Origin: Desulfobulbaceae bacterium UBA5123
Lineage (GTDB): Bacteria; Desulfobacterota; Desulfobulbia; Desulfobulbales; UBA5123
Direction: 5' to 3'
Assembly (NCBI GenBank): GCA_002415465.1
Contig: DHYT01000115.1
Span: forward strand, 1-5,528
DNA: 5,528 nt
The notes beneath the pieces are model-generated. The model did not search any database. It was given only the letters and a program-made list of their open reading frames with translations, and was not told the origin of the DNA. Made by a program: the position numbers and the translations under genes. Below are positions 1 to 5,528 of this stretch, one piece after another (the first letter of the stretch is position 1; every line of letters starts with the position of its first letter).

Positions 1-52
1 CGGCCTGAAACTCCTTGGTCTCGGCATGGGGTTGGGCGTTTTCGGTACTCAT
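1..52 (-). CDS. htpG: Molecular chaperone HtpG (Hsp90), N-terminal 17 codons, cut by window edge
   Basis: The minus strand from the ATG at 52-50 reads MSTENAQPHAETKEFQA and runs off the left edge. The segment ETKEFQA followed by a codon starting with G fits the N-terminus of bacterial Hsp90, where a short variable tail leads into a conserved (T/E)-(R/K)-x-F-Q-(A/S)-E-V motif just before the ATPase domain. The start is supported by a GAGGTG ribosome binding site seven bases upstream. HtpG is a cytosolic dimeric ATP-dependent chaperone. Only the start is visible, so the ATPase, middle and dimerisation domains cannot be checked. It is transcribed divergently from the diguanylate cyclase gene. 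The call rests on about seven diagnostic residues plus the start context. A different protein with a similar beginning is possible but less likely. Confidence 0.72.
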   Translation of the reverse strand, partial: MSTENAQPHAETKEFQA

Positions 53-59
53 TGCTGTT

Positions 60-65
60 CACCTC
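60..65 (-). promoter_or_regulatory. Ribosome binding site of the htpG-like gene
   Basis: The minus strand reads GAGGTG, within AAGAGGTGA, seven bases before the ATG at 52-50. It is the best Shine-Dalgarno match near any gene start in this window and fixes the start of the partial gene at the left edge. Confidence 0.75.
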
Positions 66-156
66 TTCAAGTTCTGTCGTTTACCGCGGGGCCGTCGTGC
101 CTGACGCCAAAGACAAGAGGACACGCGCCCGGCCATTTTGATAACCCTGTTTGCAG

Positions 157-190
157 AAAAAAAATCGAAAACGGCCTCGGACAAGGCCGT
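157..190 (-). terminator. Hairpin plus T-tract, intrinsic-terminator-like, pointing towards htpG
   Basis: On the minus strand ACGGCCT (190-184) and AGGCCGT (177-171) form a perfect 7-bp stem with the loop TGTCCG. The sequence then reads TTTCGA and eight consecutive T's (164-157). A GC-rich stem followed by a T-rich tail is the form of a Rho-independent terminator, although CGA interrupts the tail. No clear minus-strand gene lies upstream of it. It therefore sits in what could be the untranslated leader of htpG, about 105 bases before the start codon. It may end stray transcription, end a small RNA, or attenuate htpG. Read on the plus strand it lacks a T-tract. Confidence 0.5.
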
Positions 191-284
191 CGAATTGGTG
201 AGAGAAGGTAATCATCCCCGTGCCGCTGTCAAGGCCGCTTTTGAAAAGGGATCAACCGCCCCCCGGAAGAACCGGCCCCGTGCC

Positions 285-309
285 CGCCGGCCGGGAAATC
301 CCGTCGGCG
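285..309. repeat. GC-rich inverted repeat in the intergenic region
   Basis: CGCCG (285-289) pairs with CGGCG (305-309), and inside it CGGGA (292-296) pairs with TCCCG (299-303). An internal bulge of GC opposite T separates the two stem parts, and the loop is only AA as drawn. No T-tract follows on either strand, so it does not look like a terminator. In DNA this GC-rich, an imperfect 10-bp stem can arise by chance. Confidence 0.35.
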
Positions 310-405
310 CGCATCTTGTGCAATTTCTCCTTGCCAACCGTGACGGGATAAGAATAAGCTGCCTACTTTTACTGAATTCATATTGATGCTGCATCCGGGA
401 TCACC

Positions 406-1965
406 ATGTCACCAGCCACCCCCGCGTACCCCAGGACAATCCTCATTTTCGGAGGGGCTCTGCTCTTCTGCCTGGCGATTATTTTCATGGCCAGGCATGC
501 GCATCACCAATTCGAAGGGGCCCTGGTGGAGCAGACCAAGCAGCAGTTGCTGCTGATCGCCAAATCCACCGCCACCTCGCTGCGGCAGCACATGGATGAC
601 CACCTCAACTCCCTCTCCGAGCTCGCCCACGACCCGCTTTTCAGAAAAAGAAATCTTGCCATCCCCGCCACCGGCCCGGAGTGGAATCGGTTACGCTCTT
701 TCTACGAGGCGCACCGGCGGGAACTGGAATCCGTCGCCATTGTCGACACCCACGGCAGGACGCTGGCCTCCTGGCCGGAGGAGATGAAGCTTGCCGGCGA
801 CGCCGACCTGGCGAGCCTTGCCATCAACCGCGCGCCGCAGGTCAGCCCGCGTTTTCTCGATGACGGCGGCCGCCAGGTGGTAACCCTTACCGTGCCCATC
901 GCCATCGACAACGAACTGCTCGGCGCTGTCCGCGCGCTGGTGAGCATCGACACCCTGACCTCCCTCTATATCCAGCCGCTCCGGTTCGAGGGCGGCGCAA
1001 CCCCGGTCCTGATCGACGAGTACGGCCACTTCCTCTCCAGACCGCCCGTCACCGAGAGCAGCGAGGCTGCGGCCCCCTCCTCCTGCGTGAAGGATAAATG
1101 CGACAACCGGCAACGCATCACGGCGGAACTCGCCGCCGGACGCGACGGGGTCGGCATCTTTATCGCCGACCAGCGCGGCGCGCGACCCGAGGCACGATTC
1201 GTCGCCTATGCGCCGATCAAGTTCCACACCAACAACTGGGGCATCGGCGTGGTCCTGCCCTTCAGCGCCATCTCGGGTCCGATCAGGCAACATTCCCGCC
1301 AGGCCCTCATCATGGTGGCCGCGTTGCTGCTCTTTTTCGGGATCGGCGCCACCCTGCTCTTCCAGAGCCACAAGAAGAAACAGGCCGTCGAAATTGAAAG
1401 CCGTTATCTGCAACAGATCGCGGAGAAGGCAACCGAGCTTGAGCGCGCCAACAGGATCCTGCGCGATCAGGCGATCAAGGACGAACTGACCGGCCTCTAC
1501 AACTACCGCTATTTCCACAAGGTGCTGCAACGGGACTTCGCGCTGGCGACGCGCGGCAAGGCTGATTACAGCTGCATGATCATCGATCTCGACCACTTCA
1601 AGGCGGTCAACGACAACCACGGCCACGCCTTCGGCGATCTCGTCCTGAAGGGAATCGGCGCCATCCTGCTCGAAGAGTCAAGGGACACCGACGTGGTGGC
1701 CCGGTACGGCGGCGAGGAGTTCGTGATCCTGCTCCCGAATACCGACCTTGGCGGCAGCATGATCATCGCCGAACGCATCCGCGCCCGGCTGGAATCCCAT
1801 CTCCATTCCGACGGCCTTCAGCAAAAACACGTTACCGCCAGCATCGGCGTTTCCTCCTACCGGGCCCATATCCCGCAATCGCCGCAGGATTTGCTGGCCT
1901 ACGCCGACAAGGCCCTCTACCAGGCCAAATCGCAACAGCGGAATCAGGTGGTGGTGTATTCCTGA
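406..1965 (+). CDS. Membrane-bound diguanylate cyclase: CACHE-like sensor plus GGDEF domain
   Basis: The 519-residue product should make cyclic di-GMP from two GTP at the inner membrane. TM1 spans about residues 11-28. An extracytoplasmic region of about 265 residues (35-295) resembles a double-CACHE sensor. TM2 spans about 300-319, and a charged, probably coiled-coil linker (322-356) leads into the GGDEF domain from DELTGLYN (359-366). Catalytic features look intact by comparison with PleD: metal-binding Asp394 in DLDHFK, guanine-contacting Asn402 and Asp411, and the GGEEF signature at 435-439. An RxxD inhibitory site is present (Arg426-Asp429), so product feedback inhibition is expected. 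Two cysteines in the sensor (227 and 232) could form a disulfide. No EAL or HD-GYP domain follows. The Shine-Dalgarno is weak (CGGGA at 396-400), but TM1 begins only ten residues after this ATG, which supports the start. The sensor ligand cannot be told from sequence. Confidence 0.93.
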   Translation: MSPATPAYPRTILIFGGALLFCLAIIFMARHAHHQFEGALVEQTKQQLLLIAKSTATSLRQHMDDHLNSLSELAHDPLFRKRNLAIPATGPEWNRLRSFYEAHRRELESVAIVDTHGRTLASWPEEMKLAGDADLASLAINRAPQVSPRFLDDGGRQVVTLTVPIAIDNELLGAVRALVSIDTLTSLYIQPLRFEGGATPVLIDEYGHFLSRPPVTESSEAAAPSSCVKDKCDNRQRITAELAAGRDGVGIFIADQRGARPEARFVAYAPIKFHTNNWGIGVVLPFSAISGPIRQHSRQALIMVAALLLFFGIGATLLFQSHKKKQAVEIESRYLQQIAEKATELERANRILRDQAIKDELTGLYNYRYFHKVLQRDFALATRGKADYSCMIIDLDHFKAVNDNHGHAFGDLVLKGIGAILLEESRDTDVVARYGGEEFVILLPNTDLGGSMIIAERIRARLESHLHSDGLQQKHVTASIGVSSYRAHIPQSPQDLLAYADKALYQAKSQQRNQVVVYS

Positions 1966-1992
1966 TGTACGCGCCAGGCGCCCCCCTCGACA

Positions 1993-2006
1993 TCATCTCA
2001 AGATGA
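1993..2006. repeat. Short palindrome upstream of the TPR glycosyltransferase gene
   Basis: TCATCT (1993-1998), a CA spacer and AGATGA (2001-2006) form a 14-base interrupted palindrome. It lies in the 53-base gap between the two plus-strand genes and overlaps the start of the weak Shine-Dalgarno GAGAG (2005-2009) of the second gene. It could be a small mRNA hairpin affecting translation, an operator half-site pair, or chance. Confidence 0.3.
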
Positions 2007-2018
2007 GAGCCGACATCC

Positions 2019-4187
2019 ATGCCCAATAAAGCCCTTGCAAAAGATTCGCTCCCCCGCCTCCTGCTGGCCTGCGCCCTGCTGGCGGCCGCCACCACCCTTC
2101 TCTACGCCGGCACCCTGCAGGCCCCTTTTGTTTTCGACGACTTACACACCATCGTCGAAAACCCGGAGATCAAGTTCTCCCGTCTCACCCTGGCCAACCT
2201 GGCCACCGCCGCCACCCAGAGCCACGCCAGCCATCGCTGGCTGCCGAATATCTCCTTCGCCCTCAACTACCTTGCGCAGGGGACAAACGTCACCGGCTAC
2301 CATCTCGTCAACATCTGCATCCATTTCCTGACCGGGATCACCGCCTACCTGCTCTTCCTCACCACCCTGCGGCTGCCCCGGATCGGGCGGCACGGCCTGC
2401 CGGCGGAGGAGATCGCCTTTTTCGCCGCGCTCCTCTGGCTTGTCCATCCCCTTCAGACCAACGCCGCAACCTATATCGTGCAGCGCATGACCAGCATGAT
2501 GACGCTTTTCTATCTGCTCTCGCTGCTCTGCTACGCCAAGGGCCGGCTCGAAACGGCGACGCCCGGCCGCCGCAACGCCTTCTTCGGCGCCAGCCTCATC
2601 GCCGGCGTGATGGCGCTGTTCAGCAAGGAGAACGCGGCCATGCTGCCGCTCATGATCCTCGCCTACGAGTATTTCTTTATCCCCGCCGACCGGCACCGGA
2701 AAACCATCCTCTGGGGAGCGGGGGCGGCCATTGTCATCCTGGCGCTCGGCCTGGGATGGCTGTTCCTTGGCGACGACCCGTTCTCGGCCATCCGCAACGG
2801 CTACCAAATCCGCGATTTCACCCTGTCGGAACGCCTCCTCACCGAACCCCGCGTTCTCTTTTATTATCTTTCCCTGCTGGCCCTGCCGCTCCCGTCGCGG
2901 CTCAACATCAACCACGACTTTCCGGTTTCCCACGCCCTGCTGGCCCCGCCCCAGACCGCCGTCGCCCTGCTCGGCCTTGCCGGGCTCATCCTCCTCATCC
3001 GCCACCTCTTCAAAAAGGAGCAGCGCCTCGCCTCCTTCGCGATCCTCTGGTTTCTGGCCAACCTCGTCATCGAGTCCACCGTCATCGCCCTGGAACTCCT
3101 CTTTGAACACCGGCTGTACCTGCCCTCCCTCTTCCTCTTCCCGGCCGCCCTGACCTGCCTCTACGCCCTGCCGATCCCAAATCGCGCCCCGGCCCGCGCC
3201 ATCGTCGGTGTCTGCCTCGTGCTGCTCTGCACCCTGACCTGGCAGCGCAACGCGACCTGGGCCACCGCCACCTCCCTCTGGGGAGACGTGGTGCAAAAAT
3301 CACCGGCGCTGGCCAGGGGGCATGTCAACCTGGGCCGGGCCCTGATGGCGGAGAAACAATACCCGCAGGCGGAACAGCATCTGCGTCGCGCCATGACCAT
3401 CGAGCCGGAGGACAGTCGCGCCTATCTTGCCCTGGCCGCCCTGTACAACGAACAGAAACGCTATCCGGAGGCCCTGACGACAGCGGCGGAAGCCCTTGCC
3501 AGAAAACATGCGGACACGGCCAACATCCGGCTCGTAATAGCGACCGCGCACATGAAAATGCGGGATATCGGACCGGCGCTGGCCGAGATCGACCAGGCCC
3601 TGGCGGCTGCCCCGCAATCCACGGACGCCTATACCGCCAGGGGCATCGCCTACGGTCTGGCCGGGCGGCCGCGACAAGCGGAAGAGGCCCTCCGCCAGGC
3701 CATCGCCCTCGACCCCCGCAACGGCCATGCCTATTTCAACCTGGGCATCACCTACGACCGGCAGCAGCGGTTTCCGGAGGCCATCGCCGCCATCGAATCC
3801 GCCCTTGCCAGCGGCAACGCCAACCAGGCCGAGGCGCACAACACCCTGGGGATCATCTACTGGGAGATAAGGGAGTACGAACAATCAATCAGGCATGCGC
3901 AAACGGCAATCCACACGAATCCGGAACTGCTTGACGCCTATATCACGCTGGGGGTGACCCTCGAAGACATGGGCCGGAAGGAGGAGGCCTTTGCCAGCTA
4001 CCGCACCGCCTGGCGCAAGGGCTACGACATGCTCGGCCTCTACAACAACTGGGCGGAGAAATATCTCGCCGACCGCAATCAGGCCCAGGCAACCATGTAC
4101 CTGCTCGAAGCCCTCAAGCTCTCGCCCGACCACCCGCGAACACGCCGGAACCTCGCCCGCGCCGCCGCGTTGCCGGCCTCGCCCTGA
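2019..4187 (+). CDS. TMTC-like GT-C membrane glycosyltransferase with C-terminal TPR repeats
   Basis: The 722-residue product has a hydrophobic N-terminal part with about 11-12 membrane segments (from residues 12-32 to about 392-409) and a soluble C-terminal part made of TPRs. The N-terminal part carries the wording of bacterial TMTC-type proteins: FVFDD (37-41), with the acidic pair in the first outer loop where GT-C enzymes place catalytic or metal-binding acids; HPLQTNAATYIVQR (143-156); FSKEN (201-205); a DUF1736-like stretch around 282-302; and FEHRLYLPS (362-370). About eight TPRs follow at roughly 433, 466, 500, 535, 569, 603, 638 and 672. Eukaryotic TMTC1-4 are O-mannosyltransferases using dolichyl-phosphate mannose. 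By analogy this protein may move a sugar from a polyprenyl-phosphate donor to a protein at the outer face of the membrane, but donor and acceptor are unknown. The start has a weak GAGAG Shine-Dalgarno nine bases upstream. It lies 53 bases after the cyclase gene and may share its transcript. Confidence 0.8.
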   Translation: MPNKALAKDSLPRLLLACALLAAATTLLYAGTLQAPFVFDDLHTIVENPEIKFSRLTLANLATAATQSHASHRWLPNISFALNYLAQGTNVTGYHLVNICIHFLTGITAYLLFLTTLRLPRIGRHGLPAEEIAFFAALLWLVHPLQTNAATYIVQRMTSMMTLFYLLSLLCYAKGRLETATPGRRNAFFGASLIAGVMALFSKENAAMLPLMILAYEYFFIPADRHRKTILWGAGAAIVILALGLGWLFLGDDPFSAIRNGYQIRDFTLSERLLTEPRVLFYYLSLLALPLPSRLNINHDFPVSHALLAPPQTAVALLGLAGLILLIRHLFKKEQRLASFAILWFLANLVIESTVIALELLFEHRLYLPSLFLFPAALTCLYALPIPNRAPARAIVGVCLVLLCTLTWQRNATWATATSLWGDVVQKSPALARGHVNLGRALMAEKQYPQAEQHLRRAMTIEPEDSRAYLALAALYNEQKRYPEALTTAAEALARKHADTANIRLVIATAHMKMRDIGPALAEIDQALAAAPQSTDAYTARGIAYGLAGRPRQAEEALRQAIALDPRNGHAYFNLGITYDRQQRFPEAIAAIESALASGNANQAEAHNTLGIIYWEIREYEQSIRHAQTAIHTNPELLDAYITLGVTLEDMGRKEEAFASYRTAWRKGYDMLGLYNNWAEKYLADRNQAQATMYLLEALKLSPDHPRTRRNLARAAALPASP

Positions 4188-4202
4188 AGGCCGCCCGGCA
4201 AC
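4169..4202. terminator. GC-rich hairpin at the convergent gene junction
   Basis: GTTGCCGG (4169-4176) is a perfect inverted match to CCGGCAAC (4195-4202). A competing inner stem, CGGCCT (4174-4179) with AGGCCG (4188-4193), can stack on the outer five pairs with a four-base bulge. It overlaps the last codons and stop of the TPR glycosyltransferase gene and lies between two convergent stops (4187 and 4227). Position suggests a bidirectional transcript end, but neither strand has a T-tract. It may be an RNA 3'-end stabiliser, or termination may depend on Rho. The CCGGCAAC arm is repeated at once (4204-4211). Confidence 0.35.
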
Positions 4203-4226
4203 ACCGGCAACCTCCATCGCCCTGGC

Positions 4227-5528
4227 TCACAAGGTGGCGCTCAGCTGCACCATTTCGCGGGCGTGCAGAATCCGGTCGATATCGAGCAGGATGGTGACCC
4301 CGGCCTGCAGCTTGGCCATTCCCAGGATAAAGGAGGTATCGACGCCCTTGCCGAACACCGGCGCGTCCTCGACCTCCTCCGCCCTGATGTTGGCGACCTC
4401 GCTCACCCCGTCGACAATCACCCCCATCAGGGTGGAGCCCCTGAGACCAGAGATCTCGACGACGATGATACAGGTGCGCTCGGTGTGTTCGGTTCGCGCC
4501 ATCCCGAACTTGGCCCGCATGTCGAGGACCGGGATCACCTTGTCGCGCAGGTTGATCACCCCTTCGAAAAAGGAGGGCATGTTGGGCAGTTCGGTGATCT
4601 CCATCAGGCCGATGATCTCCCGGACATCGAGCACGCCGATGCCGTAACGCTCCTCGGCAAGCTGAAAGATCAGATACTTGCCCTCGCGGGTGGCGAGGGT
4701 CTGCGTCTGCTCGAACACGTTCAGCTTCTGCTCGCCGGCGCCCGCCGCCTGCCGCTCCTTGCCGGGGCGGCGCGCCAGCCCCAGATGCCGGTAAGCGGCA
4801 TCGGCGAAACGGCAATCGACAAAGCTGTCGAGATCGATGGCGCGGCCGATCTCCATCTTGCTGGTCATGTAGCGCTGGATGGTATCGAGATCCCCGATCT
4901 CCGGGTAGAGATCGTCGGTGGTGATCCCCTGCGGATCGGAGAGGACGTTCCGCAGCAGGGTTGTCTCAAGCCCCAGCTTCCCTTGCGGGTCGAGAAACCG
5001 CACCGCGATCTCGGCGGCCTGGTCCAGGTTGTCGCGGATAAACAGCCCCGCCTCGACAAGCATGGTGGTGAATTCCTGCACCGCTTCGGGGTAGGTGTTG
5101 ATGAACTCGTCGCGGAACACCACCACGCAACAGGGATGGCCGTCCCAGATCTCGCTGGAGAGGAACTGCCGCTCGGCAATCCCCGCGGCAATGGCCCGCG
5201 AGCCGATGGGCTCGGCGACCATGAAGCCGCTGACCTCCGGGTTGCCCTTGAGGAATTCCGGCATGCCCACCGGCGGCACCACGTCGAAAAGGACGTTCAC
5301 CGCCTCCTTGCCGGCAACGCCCGGCCGCAGGCCCATCTGGGTAAAGTACATGTGGGCGAGCATGTTGTGGATGGACATCTTGTGCGGGATCAGAAAGCTC
5401 TTGTGCTTGAAGAACTGCTGATAGGGCTTTACATACTTGCCGGCGGCGTTGCGCACCGCGATGCTGCCGTTGCGGTGGGCGAAGAGGACCAGCTTGATCG
5501 GCACCTCGTAGCTGAACAGATCCATGGC
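4227..5528 (-). CDS. NrtA/SsuA-like substrate-binding domain fused to a CheW domain, N-terminus outside window
   Basis: The frame is open to the right edge with an Ala codon before the ATG at 5525-5523. That ATG is probably internal, since the sequence after it matches the middle, not the beginning, of NMT1/NrtA-type binding proteins. Numbering from that Met, residues 1 to about 248 form the C-terminal two thirds of the binding domain: a hinge-like GFMVAEPIGSRAI (100-112), the EIWDGHPCCVVVF segment (125-137) and a helical tail rich in acidic residues. A hydrophilic linker (249-280) without a membrane segment leads to a complete CheW domain (281-425), with GVINLRDKVIPVLDMR (322-337), TERTCIIVVEI (348-358) and MGVIVDGVSEV (367-377). 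CheW couples chemoreceptors to the kinase CheA in the cytoplasm. The fusion implies a soluble sensor that reports a ligand to a chemosensory array. The EPW motif of nitrate and bicarbonate binders reads EPI here, so the ligand is unclear. A signal peptide cannot be excluded because the N-terminus is not visible. Confidence 0.85.
   Translation of the reverse strand, partial: AMDLFSYEVPIKLVLFAHRNGSIAVRNAAGKYVKPYQQFFKHKSFLIPHKMSIHNMLAHMYFTQMGLRPGVAGKEAVNVLFDVVPPVGMPEFLKGNPEVSGFMVAEPIGSRAIAAGIAERQFLSSEIWDGHPCCVVVFRDEFINTYPEAVQEFTTMLVEAGLFIRDNLDQAAEIAVRFLDPQGKLGLETTLLRNVLSDPQGITTDDLYPEIGDLDTIQRYMTSKMEIGRAIDLDSFVDCRFADAAYRHLGLARRPGKERQAAGAGEQKLNVFEQTQTLATREGKYLIFQLAEERYGIGVLDVREIIGLMEITELPNMPSFFEGVINLRDKVIPVLDMRAKFGMARTEHTERTCIIVVEISGLRGSTLMGVIVDGVSEVANIRAEEVEDAPVFGKGVDTSFILGMAKLQAGVTILLDIDRILHAREMVQLSATL

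Larger units (their letters stand above)
53..405. other. Divergent intergenic region between htpG and the diguanylate cyclase gene
   Basis: This 353-base stretch separates two divergently transcribed genes and should contain both promoters. Read towards htpG, TTGACA at 232-227 has a perfect -35 sequence, but the best -10 at the right distance is only TACCTT at 210-205. Read towards the cyclase, TTGCCA at 331-336 is followed 16 bases later by a weak AATAAG at 353-358. I see neither a CIRCE element nor a convincing sigma-32 promoter for htpG. Two hairpins are present (157-190 and 285-309). Weak open frames exist on both strands (105-386 plus, 212-394 minus), but neither has a recognisable domain or a convincing start, so no gene is called. 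The AT-rich part around 340-390 looks non-coding and is the likeliest place for the cyclase promoter. Confidence 0.6.

Noticed and set aside
61..72. CTTGAA on the minus strand as a sigma-32 -35 element for htpG
   Set aside because: It overlaps the ribosome binding site only about 15 bases before the start codon and has no matching -10 element.
212..394. Minus-strand frame of 60 codons just upstream of the terminator-like hairpin, with GGTGATC shortly before its ATG
   Set aside because: The position and Shine-Dalgarno-like sequence are suggestive, but the product is a Arg-rich string without conserved features, the first third has non-coding-like composition, and the GGTGATC match is too close to the ATG. 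I treat it as chance.
691..1626. Long minus-strand open frame of 311 codons opposite the diguanylate cyclase gene
   Set aside because: It is antisense to a gene with clear domains and motifs. Its product is a low-complexity mix of Asp, Glu, Gly, Val and Ala typical of the reverse strand of GC-rich coding DNA.
1971..1981. GCGCCAGGCGC inverted repeat after the cyclase stop as a terminator
   Set aside because: With a single-base centre it cannot form a normal hairpin of full length, and no T-tract follows it.
2142..3296. Long minus-strand open frame of 384 codons opposite the glycosyltransferase gene
   Set aside because: It is a mirror of a real membrane-protein gene. Its product is Gly/Glu/Gln-rich with no recognisable motif and no ribosome binding site that I can see.
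3300..3884. Minus-strand open frame of 194 codons opposite the TPR region
   Set aside because: The regular TPR coding pattern on the plus strand explains it, and the minus-strand product shows no domain.
4114..4815. Second minus-strand frame overlapping the CheW domain and the end of the glycosyltransferase gene
   Set aside because: It is a shifted frame of the CheW-coding strand. Its product is rich in Arg, Gly and Ala, lacks any motif, and crosses the convergent junction into antisense of the neighbouring gene.
5523..5525. The ATG here as the true start of the binding-domain/CheW gene
   Set aside because: The frame stays open to the edge, and the first lobe of the binding-protein fold would be missing if translation began here.

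Overview
The window reads as a piece of a GC-rich Gram-negative chromosome, most likely a deltaproteobacterial lineage (Desulfobacterota or Desulfuromonadia). This rests on the wording of the CheW domain, the TPR/GT-C protein and the substrate-binding domain, which resemble families I associate with those bacteria. It is an inference without a database search. I see no mobile element, CRISPR array, tRNA or rRNA.

Layout: (1) positions 1-52, minus strand, hold the first 17 codons of a gene that is very probably htpG (Hsp90), cut by the left edge. (2) Positions 53-405 form a divergent intergenic region. It contains a hairpin followed by eight T's oriented towards htpG, a second GC-rich hairpin, and no gene I can defend. 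(3) Positions 406-1965, plus strand, encode a membrane diguanylate cyclase with an extracytoplasmic CACHE-like sensor and a complete GGDEF domain. (4) Positions 2019-4187, plus strand, 53 bases further on, encode a 722-residue polytopic protein with a TMTC-like GT-C glycosyltransferase core and about eight C-terminal TPRs. (5) A 39-base convergent junction with a GC-rich hairpin follows. (6) Positions 4227-5528, minus strand, hold the C-terminal 433 codons of a gene cut by the right edge. Its product joins a NrtA/SsuA-like (NMT1-type) substrate-binding domain to a CheW domain.

How the genes may work together: the diguanylate cyclase and the TPR glycosyltransferase lie in the same direction with a short gap and may be co-transcribed. 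Nothing in the sequence proves that they act in one pathway. The most unusual item is the binding-protein/CheW fusion. No membrane segment lies between its two domains, so a normally periplasmic fold would sit in the same compartment as a chemotaxis coupling domain. That suggests a soluble metabolite sensor feeding straight into a chemosensory array.
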